From Neoceratodus forsteri (Eukaryota; Chordata; Ceratodontiformes; Ceratodontidae): a stretch of 64,000 nt of DNA. The DNA lies in the NCBI GenBank assembly GCA_016271365.2, contig CM057459.1:490123501-490187500 (forward strand), written 5' to 3'. The position numbers and the translations under genes were made by a program. Shown piece by piece: positions 54,913 through 64,000 of this stretch. The notes beneath the pieces are model-generated. The model was not told the DNA's origin. It saw nothing but the letters and a program-made list of their open reading frames with translations, and did no database searches. Positions within the stretch are counted from its first letter, which is position 1; every line of letters starts with the position of its first letter.

Positions 54913-55870
54913 AGAGGCCAGATATTCAGACTGTGCCGGCAGTGGTGCAAGCGGGCGCAGTGCAACTGAGCTGTGCGGGACAGGACCAGGTGATATTCAA
55001 AGGTGGTGCACCATGGCGCAGCACCGTTGAAAGCAAGAGCGGCTCACAAACTGTGCATGGCACAGTGGCACTGCAACGGTGCAAGCCACAGATAAGGAGC
55101 ATGGGGATGCACCAGTGCAAATGCAGTTGCGCTAGGTGCATCACCCGTGATATTCAGCAGTGGGTATGCAAATGAGGCCATAAGATATGCAAGGTGCAAA
55201 TGGGGCCATTTGCAAGTCATTATGGCCCCATTTGCATGCCTTGTACAGGGCAGCCTGGCAACGTGCACCTGGCACCCTGCACAGCATGATGTATGCAGTG
55301 TGGATCCCAGGGCATTCCCCACCCGTAGCCGTGATTGTGACAATGTATGCCAAATAAGCCCTGGTAGTCTAGTGGCTCCCACCTCCCGAGTTCTGCAATC
55401 CCCAAATAATGTATTGGAAGACCATCCCTGGTGTTCAAGTGGTCTTCCCTCCCACCCAAGTCCCTGAGTAATGTAAAATGACCATCCCTGGTGGTGTAGA
55501 GGAACCCCCCCCCCGCCTCTAACCACAATCACGGCAATCTTCCATAAGGAACAGTGCTGGTGATCCAGTAACATTCACATAATTGAGACTGTCTAGTACA
55601 GTATGCACTGAAAGCCTATTGGTCCACATTGGGGACCAATGGGCTTGCAGCCCATAGTGTACCTGTCAGTCGGCGGGCGGCCTGGTGGTATGTGTGCTGG
55701 TTTCAGCTACCCACCAATGACAGAGCAGGGTGGGCGAGGGGTTAGTGTGGGTGGGAGGGTGGGAGTGCCACTGGATCACCAGGGCTTGTCCTTATGGAGG
55801 ATTACCGTGATCATGGCTAGGGCAGGGGTTCCACTAGACCACCAGGGACGGTCATTTTACATCATAATCA
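54913..55870. mobile_element. element with tRNA-Glu-like modules and inverted arms
   Basis: GC-rich block. Six copies of a module near TCCCTGGTGGTCTAGTGG are found: plus at 55358, 55425, 55485 and 55554 (most degenerate), and inverted at 55769-55785 and 55831-55848 (exact). The segment 55463-55578 is inverted at 55753-55862 (arms about 105 bp, shared ACTGGATCACCAG, TCCTTATGGA, CCACCAGGGA, GGTCATTTTACAT). No transposase. Open frames through it reflect the repeats. The outer ends are not established. Related modules occur in the 3018-4367 element. Confidence 0.6.
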
Positions 55871-56273
55871 ACCGTTGACCTGCCTCATGTGATTTTTTCC
55901 TCTACTTATTAAAGCAAGATTGATAGTCCTGGATCCTCTATTGCCACCTTTTTGTCTCCAGATCATATTGTTTCTAATGGTCTTCTACATCAGATGTACA
56001 TGTTCTGGAATTAGTAGCCAGGTATTTGAAAAAACATATGCTTTGTCCTGAAAATTTATGTGAAAGTAAAATGTAAATAAAATGAGGCTAACTAAAACTA
56101 AAGCTACCTTTTCAACAATTGCCATGGTCAAATATTTCCAGATATTCTGCAATATTTCAAAAAGATTCTCTCTGGTGGTCCTACAGCAGTACTGCAGGCA
56201 ATCAAATTCTCACAAAACCAGCAATTTCAACGTGCAAATTCTTTTGCATAATTCCACTATTCAATCAAATATT
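55871..56273. other. no gene recognised
   Basis: AT-rich sequence, nothing supported. Confidence 0.3.
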
Positions 56274-56510
56274 CAAGGGTGGGGAGTTGCAAAATTTCAC
56301 CAGAGAAATGAGAAATTTCATCTGAAAATGACAAACTTTTGCCTAAGTGGCAAATTTTGCCATTTCATAGAGTAAAACTTCATGCTCTGTGGGCAAAATT
56401 TCATAATCTGGGATGGAATTCTGCATTTCACTTCCATGAAAAATTTCACAAACAGCCAAATTATGCGAAACATTTCATGTAAATAAATTTGGCAATTTTG
56501 CACATCTCTA
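56274..56510. mobile_element. probable hAT-type MITE remnant
   Basis: The right end reads (reverse-complemented) TAGAGATGTGCAAAATTGCC, like the terminal repeat of the 59088-59402 MITE. The interior is rich in AAATTTC/GAAATTT words, as in that element. The left end and target duplication are not clear. Confidence 0.5.
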
Positions 56511-57425
56511 ATTGAAACCTAGGACTGGGACAGATGCCCAGCAGTGGTTGTATTATTTGAATTGTAGCCTGTTTTAACACTGTGCTGAGGAATGAATGCA
56601 AGGGCAGCCATATTATGCGTGAGCAAACTACAGGCAGAAGAAACTGGAGTATTATGCAGGCAATTAAAACAGCATTTGAATCTCATTTTTCTGCAATAGG
56701 AACGTGTTGGGTTGCTCCCACAGCTGTTAAACCAGTCAAGCCTGATAACCTGTTTTAACCATTGAATAATTAAGCAATAAGGCATGACCAAGGGTTATGT
56801 TAATGGTCTGTTAATCACCTTCTAGGGGTGTACTGTGGCACGAGGTGCAGCCAAGGCCACATGCCCCAGATGGTGATTAACTGATCATTAACATAATTCC
56901 TGGGAGTTCCTTATAGCTATTATAATAAACATGTTTTTAAACAGTGTTAAATCTTGTTCATCATATGGCTAAGCTCTATATGTATGTTAATAAAAGATTA
57001 ACACAAGGCTGTTACAATGTTTGCAGCCAATCAGAAAGCTCCATTTCAGACCCTTTTATAATATTGCTTAAATGGTCTAGGTGTAGATCTTGACATTAAG
57101 CCTTTTCAATTGTGATGTCCCTATAAGATCAATAGAAAATGCAGTACATTTGCTGGCTTACCATGCTGAAGAGTAACATATGAGCACTGGCCTTTTATGT
57201 TTGCCGTTTGCATGCACAGTGAACATTTTGTTATGACAGTTGGTTTTGAGATGTGACATTGTTAGTCCAATACAGAGCAGGGTGAAAGGGGTTCATCAGT
57301 GTCACACCCATCATCAGCTAGGCTACTCATGACACTGTTCTAGTTTGCTAGGCAGAAACTTCATGCAGCTCAAAGAGAGAGCTGAACCAATCATAGGGCA
57401 TCGCTTTCCTTTGATCAACATAACC
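56511..57425. other. no gene recognised
   Basis: TTAACCATTG...GTTAATGGTC-type words hint at further foldback sequence near 56755-56900 (TGTTAATGGTCTGTTAATCACC then GGTGATTAACTGATCATTAA), a short inverted repeat of about 20 bp. Nothing else. Confidence 0.35.
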
Positions 57426-57429
57426 CCAC

Positions 57430-58530
57430 CCAGCAAGCAGAGATGATGTATCCTGATCCCCCAGCTGTGGTCCTTCCTCCCCAACCTAATCCCCAGTGCT
57501 GGCTACAATCCCCATCCCACCCATTTTCATTGTGCAACACCAGAGATCCCACCCCTAGTGCCACCATACATAAAGAAAACCAACACATTAATATTCCAGT
57601 ATGGGGTGCCCAATCCCCCATGTTGGCTGGAACCCCCAACCCTGCCCATTTTGATACTGTAATACTGGGGAGCCCACCCCCAGTGCTACCAAATGTAACA
57701 CAGACACTGTGGGTGCCCAATCCCCAGTGTCAGCACCTGAAATAAAGAAAACCATTCTAGTAGTTTGTTTTTTCTGAAAAACACACTGTAAAAAAAGAAG
57801 ACCCTCCATCAATGTTTACTTCAGCCAACACTGTTACTGCCCCCCACTGAGCTTCCCACTCAGCACCAACCATCCCACACCAACCCAATCCCTTATGGTT
57901 ATGTGGGATCATAAAATGTCTATGTTGAATATTCCGGGTACAAATATGAGAAAACATTAAAGTTATGAGCCTATATTGCAATTTTTCAATGAAAGCTCAT
58001 AAAGTAAGTGTGGTAATTTTCAGTATTTTGATCCCAACTTTTCAACATAGCCATTTTTTTCACACCACCACATGAATGTGACAGCTGTCATTTCTCAGAT
58101 CTTACCCACAATGTGTTTTCACACTTGTGGCACAAAATGACATTTTGGCCATTGTTTTATAAATGACACCTGTCATGCTTAGAAGGAGTTGTCATAAAAA
58201 GACTATGTTTAAAATTTGGGGTAAAAATGTGAAAAAACAACTAAAGTTGTGAGGAAATGTTGAATTGTTCCAGCATTCACTCGTAAGTTTATTTTTTGCA
58301 GATTTTGGCCCCTAATATTCAACATATCCCTTGTGACACACCACCTCCTGGACATGGCAGGTGTCACTTTTCAAATCTCCTCTGAAACTTGTTTCCACAG
58401 TCGGACAGCAAAATCACCATTTGGACAGGATTTTAAAAATTCCCGTCTTGAACATAATATCAGGTCATAAAAAGACTGTTGGACATTTGGGGTCAAAATG
58501 TAGATGCCCATGTAAAAGTAGATATTGCCT
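57430..58530 (-). repeat. minisatellite-foldback composite, inverse of 16.6-17.7 kb
   Basis: 57470-57740 holds GGGTGCCCAATCCCC units of about 118 bp, the reverse complement of the 17.4-17.7 kb minisatellite. The intermediate 57765-57890 matches 17280-17395 inverted. 57955-58530 holds the foldback units (TTTTCAACATAGCCATTTTT, AAAATGACATTTTGG and inverted partners). The module order is the mirror of the first locus, so both derive from one composite repeat. Confidence 0.7.
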
Positions 58531-59079
58531 CAGTGCTGCCCTATCTTGTGTAATTACAGCCTAACAATGTGTAAAAGCAGCAGGATACCACTGAAAATGA
58601 GATACTGCATCTCATCTGCTCTGTCCTGGGTAAATTTATAACAAAAATGTGTATAAGCAAGACCAAGTACAACAGCATGCCAGTGGCAAGCATTTGTCAT
58701 TGACAAATTCTTGTCTAAAATGGGTTAATTATTTGCATTAAAATTAGCAGTCAGAATTCAGGAGTTGGTCAGATGAAACAAGTTTTTGGAATTTTACCAT
58801 GTGAAGCAGAAGGTTGTTTTCCAGAGTGATGAGGACTGTGGTTAGCTCAGGCTAGTGCATTATAAGTGTACCTGTTGATCAGATGATGAAATGGATGGGT
58901 TTGTTTTGAAAGTATGCTCTCATCTATAGTACCTGGATAGATAGGTTGAAGAACCATACCTCCTTTCCACACTCACTAAGAAACTACCCTTAAAGCTGAT
59001 GAAGACTATGTTTATCCCACTTTTGGCTGTATGGGCCTTCTCCACTGATGCACACATTCAAATGTCGCCCCCCCACATG
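58531..59079. other. no gene recognised
   Basis: No motif, repeat or RNA signature that I can support. Confidence 0.3.
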
Positions 59080-59087
59080 CACATGTA

Positions 59088-59402
59088 TAGAGATGTGGCA
59101 AAGTAAAACTTCACTGACGAAGTTCACAAGAAGTGCGAAAAATGTGCACTTTGCTGAGCTTCGCAAAGCTTCCCCACACCTGGGAAACTTCAACTTCACC
59201 TGAAATCATGAGGTTTTTGTCACAAAGTCTGAATTTTTGCCATAATGCATGGAATTCATAGGTAAAATTCTGTACTTTGCAGTGAATTTCCACACTTCAT
59301 ATTCCATAAATTTCATGAATTTTGTGAATTTGCGCTTCGCAAATTCCGCAAAATTAGTGGATTAATTTGCAGAGCGAATTTTGCAAGCTTCACCCATCTC
59401 TA
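59088..59402. mobile_element. hAT-type MITE, 315 bp, perfect 8-bp TSD
   Basis: The ends are TAGAGATGTGGCAAAG and (reverse-complemented) TAGAGATGGGTGAAGC. CACATGTA flanks both sides (59080-59087 and 59403-59410). An 8-bp duplication with TAGAGATG ends fits hAT. The interior has TTCGCAAA/TTTGCGAA words and no transposase. Confidence 0.9.
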
Positions 59403-60407
59403 CACATGTAGCAGTAGTAGTAAAATCATTTATTCTGAAGCAGGATAAAACACTTTATTTATTTATTTATTTTATTGGATATAATCAGAATTACAATCCT
59501 TTGAGTCACAGACTCTTTTGCAAAGGCTCCACATCGGTTACAGAGGGTGGAGGGTAAACAAATACAGAATACGCACAATAAACAAGCAGAAATTCACATA
59601 ACAGTATTGTTAGAGCAGTCCAGGCTTTATCTTAGTTAACCGGTGATAGTAGTAGGCAGCGTTCTGGATAACCCTTGTCAGAGACATGCAAGATGCTGAT
59701 TCTTGGGATCTAGAGACACCCTGTGTCAGGTATTTGGGGGGTATGAAAACACAAGAGGAGGGCAGAGAGTTAGCCACAGTCACATTTTTCTGACTCAAGG
59801 AATTGAGCTTTGAGGCCTGTTTTGAATAGGGAGAGACTAAGGGTCTGAGAGATGGGAGGGTAGAGTGTTGAGTCAAGAGGCACGGTAGCGGAAGGATCTT
59901 TGTCAAGGGATGTTCTACAATGGGGAACCAGAAATTGAAGTTTGCTGCAAGTCTTGTAATACGCCTGAGGGGGCTGCACTGACTATAGAGAGAAGGTCAT
60001 GGGAGCCAGCTGGAGATGATCTTTTTTGCAAGGACGCAGGAGTGATACTTTAGTCTTCCTTGGAAGTTTAGCCAACCAGCCAAAGCATAGAGCATACAGG
60101 TATGAGTTAATCTGTCACTGCTAGTGACTAGGCGGCAGGCTTTATTCAAAGTGGTGTTAATGCTATGTAGGGTGGTGGGTTCCGCAGAGCCATATATCAC
60201 TATCCCGTAGTCTACTAGGGAGAGGATTGAGGAGGAGACTGCAAGATACATGGCCTGTGTGGGTAAGCAGTGTTTAAGTCTGTGGAGGATACCCACTCTA
60301 GTGTTGACAGTGGAGGAGAGAAGTTGTATGTGATTATGGTAGGAGAAGGAGGTGTCTAATGAGATTCCCAGGTATTTAAAACATGTAACATGTTCAAGTG
60401 GGGCACC

Positions 60408-61025
60408 TTATACGTTTTTGATTAGGAGTGTCGACTGGCTGTGCGGGCTTTGACGGTGCGCAAAGATCATGGACTTTGTTTTTTGATAGTTGATGATCAG
60501 GCGGTGCTCAGTGAACCAGGTTTCTAGCTCCCTGAAGAAACCCTGTAGAGCTAGTTGGAGGGCGCTCAGCTGTGGGTGTTTCCAAAACACTACCGCATCA
60601 TCAGCATAGAGTAGTAGGTGACTGCTGCATGAATTGTGGAAAGAGTTTAAAAAGAGGGTGAATAGTAGAGGGCCGAGAATAGACCCCTGTGGGACACCAG
60701 AGCAAACTGTTTTGCAGGAGGAGATGGTGGTGTTTATCCTGACTTGTTGAGACCGGCCTGATAGGTAATCCTTGAACCAGGCAGTAGCCTCTGGGACAAC
60801 ATTTAGTTGTGGAAGGACACAAAGCAGTAGCTCATGACTGACCATGTCAAATGCCTTGGTCAGATCCACATAGATCACCCCTGCTATAGAGCCTTGGTCG
60901 AGGGCCTCATGGATGAACGAGGTGACCTCAGTAAGAGCTGTGACGGTACTGTGGCCGGACCAGAAACCATGCTGTTCCCAGCAGAGAAGGTTGTGTTTAG
61001 TTAGGTGTTCTTTTAGCTGGTCCAA
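60408..61025 (-). pseudogene. LINE H reverse transcriptase, 205 codons open
   Basis: RT palm in one frame without a stop: EQHGFWSGHSTVTALTEV, GVIYVDLTKAFDMVSHELLL (motif A, Asp kept), WFKDYLSGRSQQVRINTTI, VCSGVPQGSILGPLLFTLF (motif B), LLLYADDAVVFWKHPQL (motif C intact) and ETWFTEHRLIINYQKTKSMI (thumb). The frame stops at 60408 just before the C-terminal part, which resumes at 60296 (LKHCLPTQAMYLAVSSSILS, LVDYGIVIYGSAEPTTLHS, RLTHTCMLYALAGWLNFQG). The catalytic boxes look functional; the flanking frames are not. The sister copy at 42.4 kb has Ser in motif C. Confidence 0.9.
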
Positions 61026-61312
61026 AACTATTTACTCCAGTGCCTTGGAGAGAGGTGGAAGTATTGAAATTGGTCTATAGTTGCTTGTGTTGGTGGAGTC
61101 ACCGCTCTTCAGAATGGGTGTGATTATGGCTCTCTTCCAGGTTGAGGGGAACTGACCTAGGTATAGAGAGAGGTTGAGAATTTTAGTGAGATTGGGTATT
61201 GTGACATCCAGGGTCAGCTGAATGAGTTTAAGATCTAGGGAATCGTGAAAGGAGCCGGGTTATTGGCAATAGCTTTGAAATGTAGTGTTTGCCTCGAGGC
61301 AGGAGATGACTC

Positions 61313-62600
61313 TCAAATGAAGGGTATCGTATTGTTGTTACTCAAGGAATCAGGTGGAGGGTGGGGGACAGGGTGGAAGTAGTTTGGGGAGTATATGGGA
61401 GAGGTCCGAGAAGGCAGAGTTGAGGGCTTTGGCGATAGAGGAAGGATCCTGGGTGATATCCCCATGTATTGTGAGCTCGGTGGGGGTGGGGAAGTGGGAT
61501 TTACCACTGAGTTCTTTTATATTGTTTCAACATTTTTTACCATCTCTCCAGCAGGAGGTTAGGGTTTGTTGGTAGTTAGTAGCTTTCGGCTGCCGTAGGG
61601 CCCAGGTACATTTGTTGTGGGCCTCCCGGTATAGCTGTCTATCCTGGGTGAGTTGGGAGTCGAGGGCCTTATGCCATAGGTTGTCCCTTTGATGGAGCTG
61701 GTTAAGTAGTGAGGGAGTGATCCAGGGTGTGTTTCTGGTTTTCACTACTTGCTTGGAGAGGGGAGCGAAAATGTCGCAGGCTGTGTTGAAAGTGGTTATA
61801 AAGTGGGAGAGAGCCAGATCTACAGACTGCGTGGTGTAAATGGGGAGCCAATTGCTGGTAGATAGGTGGGTTTTGAGATTCTGTAAGCCTCCTCTTTTAA
61901 GTCACCTCTGCAAGGTGATTTTGGGGGGGGAGGCAGGGGGTAATTTACCCGACCACTAGCAGGTCACCGGGGAGTGGTCACTGACAGAGTCAGGGAGCAC
62001 TGTGGCATGGGAGAGGTTCCATGGCCTGTTGGTGAAGATGAGGTCTAAAAGGGTGGAGGTCCCAGCATTCTATTGTCCCTTCTGGTAGGAGAGGTGACAA
62101 ATTGGGTAAGATCCTAGGCCAGGGCAGTGTCTTTGAAGCTGGATGAGGCAGGGGATAGCCAATTGACATTAAAGTCTTCCATTATGATAACTTCACTAGT
62201 ATTAGGTAGGTGGGAGATACTGTGGAGGATAGAATCAAATGCAAGTTTTTGGTTGCTCGGGGGGGGGATATAGGCCGTAGTGATTTGGAGGGTTTTAGTA
62301 CCCAGACTAAGTTTGACTGTGAATGTCTGGGGCCATATTGTGGTATTGGGGTTTGTACTTCAGTGGCATGAAGAGAGGATTTAATATAGATTGCACAGCC
62401 ACCCTCTCTTGCTGGTCCTGTCAGCCCGGAAGATGGAATAATTACTGAGGGAGACAACATCATTCGGTATTCTTTCAGAGAGCCAAGTCTCAGCTAGAGC
62501 TAGGATGTCAGGTGCATGCTGGGCAATCCAGCCTTGGGGGGTGTTTTGGTAGGCTACATATATTAAGAGTAGCTAGCAGAAAGCTCCCCACTTGGGCTGT
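61313..62600 (-). pseudogene. LINE H endonuclease and linker
   Basis: AP-type endonuclease in broken frames. An opening LNICSLPKHPPRLD-type segment near 62560 is followed by LALAETWLSERIPNDVV (62500-62455, catalytic Glu), then REGGCAIYIKSSLHATEV (62400-62345) and codons for the central sheet toward 62150. The linker is open for 72 codons at 61745-61527 (TPWITPSLLNQLHQRDNLWH, LYREAHNKCTWALRQPKATN), then TELTIHGDITQDPSS. The last block before RT, QDPSS-IAKALNSAFSDL, is at 61450-61400. Motif order is standard for Jockey-superfamily LINEs. Confidence 0.75.
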
Positions 62601-62890
62601 TAGATGAGGCCACTGTGCAGGGCGGTCCCGGTTGGGGTGGATATTGCCAGATAATAAGAGAAGTAGTAGGGCATGCCGCAGGAGGGCTAACCTTCAGGGT
62701 TTGGATGAGTGACGTTGGGTTTGGTAGGGTGTATATCTTTAGCATTGGTGGTGGGACAGGGAGACTGGGTATGATGCTTACAAAAGGTGGGAAGAGTGGG
62801 GGTCTGTTTTGGGGATTACAGGGTGGTGGGGGGTTGAGGTCTGGATGGGGGAGAGCTGAGGTACAGTGTATCATGTGTGAGTGTGCGAGT

Positions 62891-63244
62891 TAAAGTGAGT
62901 GTGTGAGTGTATAAGCCAGCAGGATCAATTAGGCTTGTGTGGAGAGGTTAGAGGGACAGGGTTTGGAGTCATCATAGATAAGTAATTGATGTGTATAAAA
63001 GTTGTTGAAATATAGTTTAGGTGCCTCGGGGTGGGGTTGTTGAGCCTGCTGTATGATCCTGGAAGTCAGCAGGATAGCATTTTATATGTAGGGAATGTGA
63101 GGTATGTAGTAGCGGCCACTAGTGTTAAATTTGTGTAACCTGCAGCTGGAAAAGTGGGCTGATAGGTTATTTCAGCCAGTCACCTGACCAAACCTAGCTA
63201 TAAATTAGAGTGCTGACCAAGGGTGGTGGTGGGGGTTGGAGTCA
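62891..63244. other. putative 5'UTR of LINE H, no gene
   Basis: Lies between the LINE H leader and the tandem monomers. Contains GTGAGTGTGTGAGTGT (62897). Nothing coding. Confidence 0.3.
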
Positions 63245-63249
63245 ACGCA

Positions 63250-63990
63250 TAGCTGCCCGTGGCTAAGCCTTAGCAGCAGAAAAGAATTGTTTTGGCGGCT
63301 TTGCTAAGGGAGCTTGCAACAGCCAGTGAAAAAGGTGCCAGAAGCAGGATCCAAGCAGCAGTCCTTCATGGAGGCTTGGTCTCCACTGGAGAAACCATCG
63401 CGATTGTATCCAGGTGAAAACTGCAACAGCGAATGAGCTTAGGGCTATGCTGTGAGTCAAGATTCAAATTTTAACAGTTCTAACAATTCAAATCAGGCTA
63501 CGAAGTGCTAAAACGTCTGGTCTGCACACAATTAAACTTTACAGAAACACTTTTCCTTAACTTCCACAGTTGAGCATGTGCAGGGTAAAATTAAATCTTT
63601 AGCAGCAGAAACTCCGAGTTTTAGGCGGCTTATACTTGTGGAGCTTGCACAAATAAAAAAAAATTATCGGTCACACAGTACAGCTTGTGCAGGGGGAACT
63701 AATTCTGTCACAGCTGAGCACCAGAAACTCTGAGTTTTCGGCGGCTTTAACAAGGGGGGCTTGCACATTAAACAACACTGTTTAGTTCCATATTACAGTT
63801 CTGCCTGTGCAGGGTGAATTTTGTTCTGTCCCAGCCTTAGCAGCAGAAAATAATAGTTTTCGGCGGCTTTTACAAGGGGAGCTTGCAACAGTCAGTGAAA
63901 AAGGGTGCCAGAAGCAGGATCCGAGCAGCAGTCCTCTGCCAGGCTTGGTCTCCACATGGAGAAATGGTTGTGATTTTAGACCCTAAATGG
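63250..63990. repeat. tandem monomers, about 118 bp, running off the window
   Basis: CCTTAGCAGCAGAAAA followed by TTTTGGCGGCTTT, GGGAGCTTGCAACAG, GTGCCAGAAGCAGGATCC and GGCTTGGTCTCCAC at 63266-63390 recurs at 63834-63960. Shorter units with AGCAGAAACTC(C/T)GAGTTTT, GGCGGCTT and GAGCTTGCAC occur at about 63600 and 63715. Spacing of the short units is 115-120 bp. Located on the 5' side of the minus-strand LINE H. Confidence 0.75.
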
Positions 63991-64000
63991 GATTTATTTG

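Larger units (their letters stand above)
59455..62890 (-). mobile_element. LINE family H, near full-length ORF2
   Basis: The minus-strand element ends at 59455-59480 with AATAAATAAATAAATAAA after GATGTGGAGCCTTTGC. From high to low coordinates: a Pro-rich leader (62874-62600), endonuclease (62580-61700), linker (61745-61313), RT (61100-60408) and C-terminal region (60296-59610). A 5'-truncated sister is at 42.2-43.7 kb. Tandem monomers lie upstream of its 5' side at 63.25-64 kb. Frameshifts and stops make it inactive as read. Confidence 0.85.

Noticed and set aside
1..64000. CRISPR arrays, prokaryotic operons, rRNA genes, endogenous retrovirus with LTRs
   Set aside because: No direct-repeat and spacer pattern, no ribosomal RNA core sequence, and no retroviral integrase, protease or envelope-like frame was seen; the RTs present are non-LTR or Ngaro type, and the PLE copies lack the palm.

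Overview
This window reads as intergenic DNA from a large, repeat-rich vertebrate genome. An amphibian or another anamniote is likeliest, because it mixes CR1-like and L2-like LINEs, a Ngaro-type tyrosine-recombinase retrotransposon, Penelope-like elements (PLEs), hAT, Tigger and Harbinger-like non-autonomous DNA elements and MIR-like tRNA SINEs. The assignment is an inference from repeat content. I found no convincing host exon, rRNA or tRNA gene, CRISPR array or bacterial-style operon. Every coding region I recognise is a decayed transposon gene.

Layout. 0-5.2 kb: a 3' piece of CR1-like LINE, two inverted LINE 3' ends, a LINE fragment split by a DNA element, and a foldback repeat. 6.3-8.7 kb: a perfect 23-bp hairpin and a pair of about 540-bp inverted repeats. 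10.7-12.4 kb: a second CR1-like copy (minus). 13-15.7 kb: a LINE 3' end and tRNA-derived SINEs. 16.6-17.7 kb: a foldback plus minisatellite composite, which recurs in opposite orientation at 57.4-58.5 kb. 18.5-21.3 kb (minus) and 26.1-30.7 kb (plus): two CR1-like LINEs with 5'UTR, esterase-type ORF1 and endonuclease. The first has lost its reverse transcriptase by a clean internal deletion. 22.2-25.4 kb: a long L2-like LINE (minus).

30.8-41.2 kb is the most structured region. Two PLE copies lie head to head about an axis near 36.1 kb, each carrying its own later insertions. Left arm: a LINE, a foldback MITE, a 1-kb block and a hAT MITE. Right arm: a Tigger-like element, an L2, a 0.57-kb block and a GGGGCC-ended DNA element. 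Several insertions in one arm meet an empty site in the other. Both PLE 3' regions keep a CTGATGA motif that resembles a hammerhead-ribozyme core.

42-44.7 kb: LINE and SINE pieces that share 3' tails. 46-48.4 kb: a 155-bp palindrome and a 2.1-kb island between two (TA)n tracts, with a tandem duplication and a degenerate short-period repeat. 49.8-54.9 kb: a Ngaro element with gag zinc knuckle, RT-RNase H, tyrosine recombinase and SGNH hydrolase, all disabled. 54.9-55.9 kb: an element with repeated modules matching the 5' end of tRNA-Glu. 56-59.4 kb: hAT-type MITEs, one with a perfect 8-bp target duplication. 59.5-62.9 kb: a long minus-strand LINE, followed on its 5' side by about 118-bp tandem monomers reaching the window end.

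All homology calls come from reading motifs and comparing copies inside the window by eye. No search or alignment program was run, so element edges are approximate unless a terminal repeat and target duplication are given.
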